A DNA stretch of 64,000 nt from Rhodoblastus acidophilus (GTDB lineage: Bacteria; Pseudomonadota; Alphaproteobacteria; Rhizobiales; Beijerinckiaceae): contig NZ_JAOQNX010000021.1 of NCBI RefSeq assembly GCF_025961575.1, forward strand, positions 1-64,000. The letters run 5' to 3'. Positions 49,305 through 58,765 of the stretch are shown here, in pieces; positions within the stretch are counted from its first letter, which is position 1, and each line of letters starts with the position of its first letter. A program made the position numbers and the translations under genes. The notes beneath the pieces were generated by a model. The model saw only the letters and a list, made by a program, of their open reading frames with translations, had not been told where the DNA came from and made no database searches.

Positions 49305-50216
49305 ATTAACATCACGCTTCGCCAGTTGATCATTTTTGAAGCCGTGGGACGCCTGGGGTCGATCTCGCGCGCGGCCGGCGAACTCAATCTGACGCAACCC
49401 GCCGTGTCCATGCAGGTGAAGCAGCTCGAGGAGCAGGTCGGCCTGCCGCTGATCGACCATGCCGGCAAGAAACTGGTTCTGACCGAGGCCGGCGAGGAGC
49501 TTTCGCGCCATGCGCGCGAGATGATGGCGAAAATGGCGGATCTCAAATCCGCGATGAAGCAATATGTCAGTCTGGAATGCGGGATTTTGCGCATCGCGCT
49601 GATCTCGACCATGAGTTTTTTCCTGCCGCGCATCGTCTCCGATTATGTGAAGCGCCACCCTTCCGTGCGCATCAGCCTGCAGGTCGACAATCATGATTCC
49701 GTGCTGGCGGCGCTTTTGGAAAAACGCACCGATCTCGCCATTATGGGCCGGCCGCCCGAGGACGCCAGCGTGGTGGCGCATCAGTTCATGGACAATCCGC
49801 TGGTCGTGGTCGCCCGGCCCGATCACCCGCTGACGAAACTGGCGCGCGTTCCCGTCGATCTCCTGGGGGAGGAGGCGATGATCGCGCGCGAGCCGGGATC
49901 GGGCACGCAGGCCAATATCGAGCGGTTTTTCGCCGAAAAGGGCCTGGAATTCCGCTCGAGCTGCGACGTCAACACCAATGAGGCGGTGAAACAGGCGGTC
50001 GCGGCCGGGCTGGGCCTGGGGATCGTGCCGCTGAAGACGATCGCGCTCGAACTGGAGACCAGGCGCTTGTCCGTTCTGCCGGTCGACGGGTTTCCGCTGA
50101 TGAAACATTGGTTTTTGCTGCACCGGGCCGACAGGCGCCTGCCGCTGGCGGCGCGCGCCTTTTGCGATCTGTTTTTGGGGCAGGCGTCCGCGGGCGAGTT
50201 GGAGCGGAAGAGCTAG
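49305..50216 (+). CDS. LysR-family regulator, probable ATT start
   Basis: A 303-residue LysR regulator: N-terminal helix-turn-helix TLRQLIIFEAVGRLGSISRAAGELNLTQPAVSMQVKQLEE, then the effector-binding domain. The N-terminus NITLRQL fits the CbbR-like subgroup. The in-frame TTG at 49227 adds unlike sequence without a ribosome binding site, while GGAGG (49293-49297) lies seven bases before the ATT at 49305. So the start may be the rare ATT. The target is not certain. Confidence 0.85.
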   Translation: MNITLRQLIIFEAVGRLGSISRAAGELNLTQPAVSMQVKQLEEQVGLPLIDHAGKKLVLTEAGEELSRHAREMMAKMADLKSAMKQYVSLECGILRIALISTMSFFLPRIVSDYVKRHPSVRISLQVDNHDSVLAALLEKRTDLAIMGRPPEDASVVAHQFMDNPLVVVARPDHPLTKLARVPVDLLGEEAMIAREPGSGTQANIERFFAEKGLEFRSSCDVNTNEAVKQAVAAGLGLGIVPLKTIALELETRRLSVLPVDGFPLMKHWFLLHRADRRLPLAARAFCDLFLGQASAGELERKS

Positions 50217-50222
50217 CAACAT

Positions 50223-50284
50223 TCGTGGGCCGCCCCCGCCCTTCGAGACGCCCGCTAAGGCGGGCTCCTCAGGGTGAGGGCTAC
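50223..50284. repeat. Dispersed repeat family A, copy 5
   Basis: TCGTGGGCCGCCCCCGCCC, inner CCCGC...GCGGG hairpin and CTCCTCAGGGTGAGGGCTA. Lies in the 233-base gap between two regulator genes; the remainder of the gap shows nothing clear. Confidence 0.8.
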
Positions 50285-50449
50285 TTATTGGCGTCCCACT
50301 TCATTGGTGGCCGAAAACATCCCTGCTTCGCCTCATCTGACCGCCACCGCGAAGTTGTGGCCGAACCCTTCGGAATGTGGTGATCTGGACAGGAGCGATC
50401 CCGGGAGACCGGTCGGCTCGATCAAGCGTTTCGCTCGGAGGGCTTGGAT

Positions 50450-51535
50450 TTGGGACGCTTCGAGGCCCTGACGGATCAGATTTATGAAGCCGCAATCGTT
50501 CCCGAATTGTGGCCCAATGTCTTGCAGTCGTTCTGCCGGGCGAGTTCTTCCTTTGGCGGCGCGCTGTTCGCGACAAACCCGCATTTTTCCGGATGGGTGT
50601 CGTCGCCGCAAATGGTCGACCTGGTCCAAGCCTTTTTCGAGCAGGGCTGGGCGGAGAAAAATCTCAGGACGGCGCGGGCGGTGCAGCGCGGCCTGTTCGG
50701 CTTTGTCAGCGATCACGACCTCCTCTCGCCGGCCGAGATGGAAACCGATCCCACCTACCGTTTTCTTCGTGAAAATGGCGGCGGATGGTGCGCCGGCATC
50801 GTCACGCCGGTCCCCTCCGGCGACAATATCGTGTTCAGCTGGGAGCGGCCCTATGTCGACGGTCCGTTCAGCCGGGAGGAGATCGAATCCTTCAACGCCG
50901 TCGCCGGGCCGCTGCGTCGCGCCGCGCTGGTCGCCGCCCGGCTGGGCCTGGAGAAGGCCAGGGCCGCCGCCGAAACCCTGCGCGCCCTGGGGCTGCCCGC
51001 CGCCGTTCTGTCGCGGTCGCACAAAATCCTGCTGACCAATGATCTGTTCGAGCGATTCATGCCTTCGCTGTTTCAGGACGGCGCGCAACGCTGCCTGATG
51101 ACGGATCAGCGGGCGGACGCCTTGCTCAAAGCCGTTCTCGAACGGCTGAAGGCCCGCCATTGGGATTCGGGCGTCCTGCATTCGCTGCCGGTGACCGGCC
51201 GTCTCGACCGCCCGCCGATGGTCGTCCATGTCGTGCCGATCCTGCGCGCGGCGCAGGACGTGTTCAGCTCCGCCGCCTGCCTGCTGGTCGTCACCGAGCT
51301 TTCCAGAAACGCGGCGCCGGAGGCGACGATCCTGCGCGGGCTGTTCGACCTGACGCCGGCCGAGGCGCGGGTCGCCCAGGCCGTGGCGGAGGGCATGGCC
51401 CCCGTGGAGATCGCGGCCGAACAGGATGTTTCCATCGGCACGGTGCGCACGCATCTCAAAAGCGCCTTCGCCAAGACCGGAACCACGCGCCAGGCGGAGC
51501 TGGCGGTGCTGTTGTCGCGGACGAGGCTGCCTTGA
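50450..51535 (+). CDS. LuxR-type transcription regulator
   Basis: A 361-residue regulator with a C-terminal LuxR helix-turn-helix: FDLTPAEARVAQAVAEGMAPVEIAAEQDVSIGTVRTHLKSAFAKTGTTRQAEL. The N-terminal ~280 residues are an unknown sensing domain. I start at TTG 50450 because GGAGG is eight bases before it; TTG 50444 is too close to that site. No partner histidine kinase is next to it. Confidence 0.82.
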   Translation: MGRFEALTDQIYEAAIVPELWPNVLQSFCRASSSFGGALFATNPHFSGWVSSPQMVDLVQAFFEQGWAEKNLRTARAVQRGLFGFVSDHDLLSPAEMETDPTYRFLRENGGGWCAGIVTPVPSGDNIVFSWERPYVDGPFSREEIESFNAVAGPLRRAALVAARLGLEKARAAAETLRALGLPAAVLSRSHKILLTNDLFERFMPSLFQDGAQRCLMTDQRADALLKAVLERLKARHWDSGVLHSLPVTGRLDRPPMVVHVVPILRAAQDVFSSAACLLVVTELSRNAAPEATILRGLFDLTPAEARVAQAVAEGMAPVEIAAEQDVSIGTVRTHLKSAFAKTGTTRQAELAVLLSRTRLP

Positions 51536-51590
51536 CGAGAGCGGGCGGCGCACGACGCTTGGGCCGTGCGCCGCGATGATCTGGACGCGC

Positions 51591-52439
51591 TCAGGCGCCG
51601 AGCGCCTGTTTCACGCTTGCGGCGATCGGCGTGGTCGGATGGCCGAGCAGGGTCGAAAGCGCGCGGCCCTCGTCGAACAAGGCGCCTTGCGCCGCCGCGA
51701 CATCCCAGCTGGCGATGGCGCGCGCGAAAAATTCGGGCAAGCCGGCGCCGACCAAAGCGGCGGCATAGTCCGCTTCCGGCAAGTTCTTGTAGGGAATGGC
51801 CTTGCCGGTTTGCCGGCTGATCTCGGCGGCGAGCTCGGTCAGCGTATAGGCGGCGTCGCCGGCCAGTTCGTAGACGCGGCCGGAGTGCCCGGCGGAGGTG
51901 AGGACGATCGCCGCGGCCTCGGCATAATCCTTTCGCGCGGCGGAGGCGATGCGTCCGTTCCCGGCGCTGCCGATGAAGGCGCCGGCGGCCACGGCCGGGC
52001 CGACCGATCCGGTGTAGTTCTCGCTATACCAACCGTTGCGCAGAATCGTGAAGTCGAGGCCGGAGGCCTTGATCGCCTGCTCGGTGTCGCGATGTTCCTC
52101 CGCAAGGCTCAGGGGCGAGCTGTCGGCGCGCAGCAGGCTGGTGTAGACGAGGCGCGACACGCCGGCCGCCTTGGCCGCGGCGATCACATGGCGATGCTGC
52201 GCGGCGCGCTGGCCGATTTCGCTGGAGGAAATCAGCAGCAGCGTGTCGACGCCCGCGAGCGCGGCGGTCTGGGCGTCGGGCTTGGAATAATCGAAGGCGC
52301 GCGTTTCGACGCCCAGATCGGCGGCCTTTTCCGGCGAACGCGCCAGCGCGATGGTTTGGGCGGCGGGCGATCTGGTCTTGAGGGCGGCGATGACGAGACG
52401 GCCGAGCTGTCCGGTGGCCCCGGTGATGGCGATGGTCAT
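51591..52439 (-). CDS. NAD(P)H:quinone oxidoreductase-like / NmrA-type SDR protein
   Basis: A 282-residue atypical SDR: AITGATGQLGRLVIAAL at the N-terminus binds the dinucleotide, with a LVYTSLLRAD segment and LRNGWYSENY. It resembles QorB (YtfG). It is divergent from the LysR gene at 52559 with 119 bases between, the usual arrangement of a LysR regulator and its target. AAGGAGAG precedes the ATG. Confidence 0.88.
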   Translation of the reverse strand: MTIAITGATGQLGRLVIAALKTRSPAAQTIALARSPEKAADLGVETRAFDYSKPDAQTAALAGVDTLLLISSSEIGQRAAQHRHVIAAAKAAGVSRLVYTSLLRADSSPLSLAEEHRDTEQAIKASGLDFTILRNGWYSENYTGSVGPAVAAGAFIGSAGNGRIASAARKDYAEAAAIVLTSAGHSGRVYELAGDAAYTLTELAAEISRQTGKAIPYKNLPEADYAAALVGAGLPEFFARAIASWDVAAAQGALFDEGRALSTLLGHPTTPIAASVKQALGA

Positions 52440-52558
52440 GAAACTCTCCTTGCTTTGGCGCTGGCGGTCGAAACGCCCGCCTTGACTCCGGTATAGATTT
52501 TCTCTCCAGAAATGATAATGCGCTCTCGGGTTGTTTGAGTTTCTACTGAGAGGATGAA

Positions 52559-53467
52559 ATGGCGGATCGCTTGACCGGCATGGAGGTGTTTGTGCGCGCC
52601 ATGCGGCTTGGCGGCCTTTCCGCGGCGGCGCGGGACTTGCGCATGTCGCCGGCGATGGCGGCCAAGCATCTCGACGGCTTGGAAGCGCGGCTGGGCACGA
52701 CGCTGGTGCGCCGCACCACGCGAAAACTGTCGCTGACGGAGGCCGGCGCCGCCTATCTGGACAAAGCCGAGCGCATTCTCGGCGAGATCGGCGAGGCGGA
52801 AGCCGAGGCCTCGTCGCGCGCGCTCGCCCTCGAAGGCGTGTTGCGCGTCAGCGCGCCCGCGACCTTCGGCCTTCTGCACATCGCGCCGCTCGCGCCGCTG
52901 TTCCATGAGCTTTATCCCGGCGTGACCCTGGAATTCGGCTTCAGCGACCGTTTCGTCGACCTGCTCGAAGAGCGTTGGGACATGGCGATCCGCATCGGTC
53001 GTCTCGCCGACAGCAGTTTGGTTGCGCGCAAACTCGCGCCGATGCGCACCGTGATCTGCGCCTCGCCCGCCTATCTGGCGCGGCGGGGAAGGCCGCGGCT
53101 GCTGTCGGATTTGATCGCGCATGATTGCCTTGGCTACACGTTTACCGAGCAGGCGGGCACGTCGACCTGGAGCTTTGGCGAGGATGGCGCGATCAAGGCG
53201 CCCGTGCGCGGATGGTTGCGCGCCAACAATGGCGAGGCGTTGTTGCGCGCCGCGCTGGCGGGGCAGGGGGTGGTGTTCGGGCCTCGCTATATCGCGGCGC
53301 AGGCGCTGGCGGAGGGGGCGCTGGTCGAACTGACGCTCGACCAGCCGCCCATGCCGGTCGGCGCGGTCCATGCGCTCACCCATCCCGACCGGCGCCCGGC
53401 CGCCAAGACCCGCGCCTGGATCGAGTTTTTGGCGGAGACGCTGCCCCGCCGCGCCGCGGACTGGTGA
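52559..53467 (+). CDS. LysR-family regulator
   Basis: A 302-residue LysR regulator: RLTGMEVFVRAMRLGGLSAAARDLRMSPAMAAKHLDGLEARLG is the DNA-binding start; the C-terminal part is the effector domain. It is divergent from the QorB-like gene, which it probably regulates in response to redox or quinone-type effectors. Confidence 0.9.
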   Translation: MADRLTGMEVFVRAMRLGGLSAAARDLRMSPAMAAKHLDGLEARLGTTLVRRTTRKLSLTEAGAAYLDKAERILGEIGEAEAEASSRALALEGVLRVSAPATFGLLHIAPLAPLFHELYPGVTLEFGFSDRFVDLLEERWDMAIRIGRLADSSLVARKLAPMRTVICASPAYLARRGRPRLLSDLIAHDCLGYTFTEQAGTSTWSFGEDGAIKAPVRGWLRANNGEALLRAALAGQGVVFGPRYIAAQALAEGALVELTLDQPPMPVGAVHALTHPDRRPAAKTRAWIEFLAETLPRRAADW

Positions 53468-53990
53468 TCGTCTTTTTGGGGGGCGAGCTGTTTTTGCAAG
53501 TCTGGGTTGTGGCGATGGCTTCGAAACTTTGTCGAATCCTCGCATTTGCTGTGAATTTCACGTCATTTTCTGCGAAAAATCGCGCGATTCTTGCGTGTGC
53601 AACTCTTGGGTTGCGTACGACATCTATGGTCTGCCGGCCGGGGCGGCGCGGGGCGGGGTTTTGGCGCCAAAATTATGGTTGTGAAACAATGTGTTGCGAG
53701 GGGGCGTTTCACGTGGAACATATAGTGAACAAAATCTTGTGTCGGCGTCGTTTTCACTTTTTTGCGCAACATTGCCGGGGGCGGTGGGCGGGGCCCCAAA
53801 ACTGCTGGAGAAATCTCCAATAGCTCGCATTGCGGCGCCGCGTGGATGGCCGGGACGACGCCCGGCCATGACGACATGAAGTTGCATCGTCATGCGGACA
53901 TTCGCGCATCTGTAGAACCGACTTCTCCCCGGACAGCCGTGCGCGAGCGGGGCGAGGGCGTGCGCTCGTGGCGTCACCACATCGCCTGGG
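53468..53990. other. Long intergenic region with parS-like site
   Basis: A 520-base gap with no convincing gene on either strand. It is rather AT-rich and contains poly-T tracts, and its main distinct element is GTTTCACGTGGAAC (53706-53719). I see no DnaA box array, tRNA or obvious sRNA, but a small RNA cannot be excluded. Confidence 0.6.
53706..53719. promoter_or_regulatory. parS-like ParB binding site
   Basis: GTTTCACGTGGAAC matches the bacterial parS core (GTTYCACGTGRAAC) at all 14 positions. Chromosomal parS sites usually lie near the replication origin. A single copy is seen in this window. Confidence 0.6.
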
Positions 53991-55574
53991 CTAGGTCCAG
54001 AACGGTTTGGCGGCCTTGAACCCCTTCCAGGCCTTCGAAAGATGTTCGTCGGCGGTGAGGGCTTCGCGGGCGTGCCAGCCGAGCACGACGCCCGCCGCGC
54101 GCGTCGCCTTTTCGTCGTGGGGTTCGCTCAAAAAATGTTCGGCGGTGGCGACGTCGTTGTGCGCGCCCAAAATGTTTTGCGCATGCGCCGTGGCGCGGAC
54201 GAAATCCGAGGCTGCGTCCTCGTCGAAGGCGCCGGCGAAAAACTCCGCGCCGTAGCGCAGATTCTTGAGCGCGATGCGGCATTCGTGGCGCTGTTCGTCC
54301 GGCAGGCTGGTCAGCTTGCGGCCTTTTTTGAGCGCGCGCTTGTGCAGCCGCTCCAGCGCCTCCGCGGCGAAGGCGCCGACCGGGCCGGTCAGGCCGCTCA
54401 GGCCCTCGGCGGTGAGCGCGTTGCGCCAGCCGCGCCGGGCGACGAAACCGCCGAGATCGAGCGCGAACAGGGTGGGCTCCGCGCTTTCGATCAGCAGGCG
54501 CGCCTGGGTGTAGGCGTCGGCCCGCCGCCGCTCCAGCACGGCGAGCAGCGGGTCGAAGGCGTGTTCGGGGAAATGCGGCTTCGGGCCGGCTTCGACGAGA
54601 TCGCGCAGCACGTCGCAATCGCGCGCGGCGCCGAACGCCGTCGCCAGCACTTTGGCGCGCGCGCGAAAAGCTTCCAGCTCGGGGCAGGGGACGGCGCGCT
54701 TGAACATGGCGAGCGCGGCGCGCAGCCGGCGCAGCGCCACGCGCATCTGGTGGATGGATTCGGGATCGTCGCTCTCGCGCAGGCTCGCCCAATTGCTGAG
54801 GAAATGGTCGCGGGTGGTGAGGATGACCTGGGCGATGGCGGCGTCGAGGTTGAGCTCGCCCGACAGCGCGGCGATCTTCGCCTTGACCGGGGTGGGCGCG
54901 CTGCCGAGCGCCAGATGGCTGGCGCGCTCGGCCTTGCTGACCGCGTCGAGGCGCAGGGGCAGGGCGCTCGCGAGCGTGCTGGCGAAGGCGTAGAAATCGG
55001 TCTCCGGGCCGCTTTTCAGTTCGAGTTCGAGCTCGCGCAATCTTGTGGTTTTTTCGCCGGCGACGATCTCGCCCTCGTCGAAGGCGGCCTCGATGGTCGC
55101 GGCGCCGGCGGTCAGCAGCCTTGTGGTGCGGGCGATGCGGGTTTCGTATTTGGCGACCAGCGGCTTGTCGCCGACCAGGGCGCGCAGGGCGTCGCCGGGC
55201 TCGCCCTCGAACAGGGTGATGTCGGGGTCGAGGCTGCGCACCCGGTGCTCGATCTCGCCGCGGGAAAAAATGCTCTCGGCCTCGGGGCGCCATTTGAGCG
55301 TCATCACCGCCGGGCTGCGGCCGGAGCGGCGCACGCGCAGCGCCGTCTTCTGGCGCAGCAGGTCCCAGTCGGGCGTGTCGTAATAGACCGAGACCAGTTT
55401 TTTCGGCGCGGCCTTGTCGCCGTCGCGGCGCAGCAGCGGCGCGTTCAGCGCGGCGGCGAAGCCCGCGGCGCTCAGGGTGAATTTCAGTTCGATTTCGCGG
55501 CCCTCGGCGGTCGCGGGGGCGTCTTGCGCGGCGGCGGCCTCGCCGGCGGGCGTCTCGGGGGAAATGTCGGTCAC
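53991..55574 (-). CDS. CYTH-CHAD domain protein
   Basis: A 527-residue protein with an N-terminal CYTH triphosphatase domain (EIELKF, the ExExK motif, at about residue 27; VYYDTPDWDLLRQK; ELELKSG) and a C-terminal CHAD domain (HQMRVALRRLRAALAMF, HECRIALKNLRYGAEFF), which is His/Arg/Lys-rich and probably binds polyphosphate. Together they suggest inorganic tri-/polyphosphate handling. Confidence 0.92.
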   Translation of the reverse strand: MTDISPETPAGEAAAAQDAPATAEGREIELKFTLSAAGFAAALNAPLLRRDGDKAAPKKLVSVYYDTPDWDLLRQKTALRVRRSGRSPAVMTLKWRPEAESIFSRGEIEHRVRSLDPDITLFEGEPGDALRALVGDKPLVAKYETRIARTTRLLTAGAATIEAAFDEGEIVAGEKTTRLRELELELKSGPETDFYAFASTLASALPLRLDAVSKAERASHLALGSAPTPVKAKIAALSGELNLDAAIAQVILTTRDHFLSNWASLRESDDPESIHQMRVALRRLRAALAMFKRAVPCPELEAFRARAKVLATAFGAARDCDVLRDLVEAGPKPHFPEHAFDPLLAVLERRRADAYTQARLLIESAEPTLFALDLGGFVARRGWRNALTAEGLSGLTGPVGAFAAEALERLHKRALKKGRKLTSLPDEQRHECRIALKNLRYGAEFFAGAFDEDAASDFVRATAHAQNILGAHNDVATAEHFLSEPHDEKATRAAGVVLGWHAREALTADEHLSKAWKGFKAAKPFWT

Positions 55575-55638
55575 GCTCAGGTCTGTCGCAGAAGGAGTTT
55601 GGCCATATTACCGGACTTTGCGGCAAACGGCAGCGATT

Positions 55639-56637
55639 TTATCCTTTCGGAAAATCCAGGACCCCCGCCGCGCCGCCGCGCGCGCCAAAAGCGAGGCGGG
55701 CGCCCTTGGAATCGAAGGCCAGCGCCGAAATGGCGCCGCCGTCCGCCGTGTCGCGCACCAGAATTTCGGCGGCGTCGGTCAGCCGAACCAGAAGAATCAT
55801 GCCGTCGTCATAGCCCATGGCGACCACCAGCGCGCCCGGATGGAAGGCCACGGCGCTGACCAGCACGTTGGAGCGTACGCCGCATTCGCGCGGGGCCTTG
55901 CCCATCGGGCCGTCTTTTCCCGCGAAGGGCCAGACGATGCAGCCGTCGGCGCCCGAGGTCGCCAGCCACTGGCCGTCGTGCGACCAGGCGAAGCTGCGGG
56001 TCTTGGCGGGATAGCCGGTCATGCGCATGTCGTTCTTGTCGGCGAGGCGCCAGCCGTGCAGGGCGTTTTCCTGCATGGAGGTGACGACGAAGCGCGCATC
56101 GGGGGTGACGGTGACGTCGAGATGCGAGCCCTTCCAGTTCAGCGGCTCCGGCTGGCCCTGGACATTGGGGAACCACAGCGAGGCGCCGCCGTAATGGGCG
56201 ATGGCGAGGCGATAGCCTTTTGGAAACCAGGCGAGGCCGCGCACCGAAGAGGGCGCCGTGAGCGTCTTGATCTCGCCCTTGGCGTCGCGGGCGCGCACCG
56301 TCTTGCCCGAGGACCAGGCGAGCGCGCCGTCGCTTTCGCGGGCGGCGAGGGCGTCGATCCAGCCCTTTTCCTGGGCGATCGCCTCGATTTTTCCGGCGGC
56401 GTCGATTGAAAAAACCTTGCCGTCGTCGCCGCCGGTGTAAACCCGCTTGCCGTCGCTGGCGGCGGTGAGGATCGCGCCGTCCTCGTGGATTTTCAGGCGC
56501 GTTTCCGCGCCGATTTCGGCGAGCACGACCTCGCCATTGGCCAGCACGAGGACCGGCAGGCGGCCGAGGAAGAAGGCGCCGACGACTTCGGCTTTCGCGT
56601 CGATGGGGGAGACGTGCTGGGTCAGGGAAGTGGTCAT
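55639..56637 (-). CDS. WD40-repeat protein
   Basis: A 332-residue beta-propeller protein with WD40-like blades (FAWSHDGQWLATSGADGCIVWPF, ALAFDSKGARLAFGARGG, LAWFPKGYRLAIAHYGG). Cytoplasmic, no signal peptide. No catalytic residues; a protein scaffold by fold. Separate from the flanking genes in function as far as can be read. In many alphaproteobacteria a similar protein occurs near zinc-homeostasis genes, which I cannot confirm here. Confidence 0.8.
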   Translation of the reverse strand: MTTSLTQHVSPIDAKAEVVGAFFLGRLPVLVLANGEVVLAEIGAETRLKIHEDGAILTAASDGKRVYTGGDDGKVFSIDAAGKIEAIAQEKGWIDALAARESDGALAWSSGKTVRARDAKGEIKTLTAPSSVRGLAWFPKGYRLAIAHYGGASLWFPNVQGQPEPLNWKGSHLDVTVTPDARFVVTSMQENALHGWRLADKNDMRMTGYPAKTRSFAWSHDGQWLATSGADGCIVWPFAGKDGPMGKAPRECGVRSNVLVSAVAFHPGALVVAMGYDDGMILLVRLTDAAEILVRDTADGGAISALAFDSKGARLAFGARGGAAGVLDFPKG

Positions 56638-56665
56638 GAGGGAGTCCGGATCTGCGCGAAAACGT

Positions 56666-57289
56666 TCAAACGGGGTTTTGCGCCGCTTGGCAAGGGGCCC
56701 GGAAGATCAGGCTCAAATTGTTGGCCGGCATTTCGATGATCTCGGGCGGGCCGAAGCCGTGTTGCGCGGCTGTCTCCACCAAAGCTTCGAGGTCGCGGAC
56801 GCCGAATTCCGGGTTTTGCGCGCGCAGCCAATTGTCGAAGGCGACATTGCTTGGCGCGGTGTGGGCGCCGCCGCGCTTGTAGGCGCCATAGAGATAGAGC
56901 GGGGCGCCGGCCGGCAGGAGTCTTCGGGCTTGGGCGAACAGGCCGAGCGTCGCCGCCCAGGGCGAGATGTGGACCATGTTGATGCACAGCAGCGCGTCGG
57001 CGCGCGCGATCGGCCAGTCCGGGGCGGAGGCGTCGAGGGCGAGCGGCGGCGCGACATTTTTCAGGTTTTCGGCCGCGATCCACGCCGCGATGTTTTTGCG
57101 CGCGAAGGGGTCCGGGTCCGAGGGCTGGAAGGTGAGGTCGGGGAAATTTTTTGCGAAATGGACGGCGTGCTCGCCCGTGCCGCTGGCGATTTCCAGCACG
57201 AGGCCTGTTTGCGGAAGAATGCCGCGCAGCACGGCGAGGATGGCGTCGCGGTTGCGGGCGACGGCGGGGGCGGTTTGGCGAGGCTCCAT
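56666..57289 (-). CDS. DUF938 SAM-dependent methyltransferase-like protein
   Basis: A 207-residue class I methyltransferase-fold protein: VLEIASGTGEHAVHFAKNFP is the SAM-binding motif I, and FQPSDPDPFARKNIAAW and INMVHISPWAAT fit the DUF938 family. Substrate unknown. ATG 57289 starts MEPRQTAPAVARNRD; the stop is 28 bases from the WD40 gene start. Confidence 0.88.
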   Translation of the reverse strand: MEPRQTAPAVARNRDAILAVLRGILPQTGLVLEIASGTGEHAVHFAKNFPDLTFQPSDPDPFARKNIAAWIAAENLKNVAPPLALDASAPDWPIARADALLCINMVHISPWAATLGLFAQARRLLPAGAPLYLYGAYKRGGAHTAPSNVAFDNWLRAQNPEFGVRDLEALVETAAQHGFGPPEIIEMPANNLSLIFRAPCQAAQNPV

Positions 57290-57320
57290 GGCGCCAGTAT
57301 AGCGCCATGGAGCGAATTTT

Positions 57321-58046
57321 TTAGTGCGACGGGGCGCCGAATTTGTACATGAGGCCGAGCAGGGCCGCGTTCGAGTCGAAGCGGGTCTTGTCGGACACGC
57401 CCGTCGCCGCATTGAAATGCGTGGCCGAGCCGAGATCGGTGTAGCGGTATTCCGCGCGTCCGATGATGGTGTTGGTGAAGGCGTATTCCATGCCGCCGCC
57501 GACCGTCCAGCCGACGCGGTCGGAATTGAAGGTTGCGCCGCCGGGCAGGGCCGGCCCGGCATAGCCCATATTGACATTGCCGAAGGCGACGCCGCCCGCG
57601 GCGAACAGCAGGGCGCGGTCGATGGCGAAGCCGAGGCGGCCGCGCAGATCGGCGTCATAGCTGTGCGTGGCGCTGACGGCATAGGGGTTGCCGAGCGCGT
57701 CCGTGGCCGTGGTCGTGTGCTTGCCGCCGAGAATGGCGTCGCCATTGGCTTCGACGCCGAGGACCACCGACCCGAGCTGCTGGTTGTAGCCGACCATGCC
57801 GCCGAGCATCCCGGCGGTCGCGTTCTTGCCATAGGACGCCGGGACGCCATTGGCGTTCAAGTCGCCGCGGGCGTTCATGAAACTGGCGCCGCCCTCAATG
57901 CCCGCGTAAAAGCCGGTCCAGCTGAACGCGACCGGGACGGCCGTGAAAACGGGCGGCGGCGGCGGCGCCTTGGCCGAGGGAAGATCGGCCGCGCAGGCCT
58001 GACCCGCCCAAGCGGCAAAGGCGACGGAAACGAGAATTTTGCGCAT
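57321..58046 (-). CDS. Outer-membrane beta-barrel protein (Omp25/31-like)
   Basis: A 241-residue outer-membrane protein with a signal peptide (ILVSVAFAAWAGQACAADL), a Pro-rich linker (KAPPPPPVF) and an eight-strand barrel: FSWTGFYAGIEGGASF, VVGYNQQLGSVVLGVEANG-like strands, ending YRYTDLGS and a final aromatic segment. It is typical of Hyphomicrobiales surface porin-like proteins. Confidence 0.92.
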   Translation of the reverse strand: MRKILVSVAFAAWAGQACAADLPSAKAPPPPPVFTAVPVAFSWTGFYAGIEGGASFMNARGDLNANGVPASYGKNATAGMLGGMVGYNQQLGSVVLGVEANGDAILGGKHTTTATDALGNPYAVSATHSYDADLRGRLGFAIDRALLFAAGGVAFGNVNMGYAGPALPGGATFNSDRVGWTVGGGMEYAFTNTIIGRAEYRYTDLGSATHFNAATGVSDKTRFDSNAALLGLMYKFGAPSH

Positions 58047-58133
58047 GTGGCTCTCTGTTTTGACTGCCTGGGCGCGGGGGTCTAAGCCCCGCGTTCGACG
58101 GAAATATGGCGGTTAACAGAGGGTTAGTTTCGG

Positions 58134-58562
58134 TCAGCGCAGCGAAATGACGAGACCGCTCAGGTCGAGATTGGCGATCAGGCCGATCTGGCGGCCCTGC
58201 AATTCCAGCACGGCGCCCTTTTCGTTGGTGAGCGCGATCACCCGCGCGCCGACGACCAGGGCAGCTCCGGCGCCGCCGGCGCCATAGACGCCCGCGACAT
58301 CCGAAGGCGTGCGGATGTGGGTGACCCGACCATGAAAATCGGTCTTGGACAGGCCGAACACCAGGCCGGCGTCGACGCCGCCGACCGAGAGCGGGTAACG
58401 CCGGCCGTGGAAAACCAGGACGCCCGATCCGCCATGCGCGCCGAGGAACCAGCCGCCCTTGACGATGGTGAGGCGAATGGCGCCGCTGTCGGCGAGGGCG
58501 GGCGCAACGCCCAGGCCCATCGCCACGGTGGCGGCGCTCCAGAATCGACGCCAATTCCGCAT
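58134..58562 (-). CDS. Hypothetical exported protein, 142 aa
   Basis: A 142-residue protein with a signal peptide (AATVAMGLGVAPALA) and a Gly-rich body (GAHGGSGVLVFHGRRYPLSVGG, VYGAGGAGAALVVGA), predicted beta-rich and periplasmic. I do not recognise the family with certainty. Leftward, 87 bases from the outer-membrane protein gene. Confidence 0.75.
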   Translation of the reverse strand: MRNWRRFWSAATVAMGLGVAPALADSGAIRLTIVKGGWFLGAHGGSGVLVFHGRRYPLSVGGVDAGLVFGLSKTDFHGRVTHIRTPSDVAGVYGAGGAGAALVVGARVIALTNEKGAVLELQGRQIGLIANLDLSGLVISLR

Positions 58563-58765
58563 GCCATGGTCTCCCTGTATCCCAATGCGCGACCATAGCC
58601 GTCAAACCGGGCGGCATTGAGGTTCTTGGAGGTTCTTGACGCGCTATTCACCCTGTCTCGGAGGGGTGGGGCGTTGCGTAAAATCCAACCGAATTTTTTC
58701 CGCGGGCGGCAAGGCCCTCTTCATCACTCTGGCGTCGAAAACCACAGCCGGCGCCGGAGCCGAAC

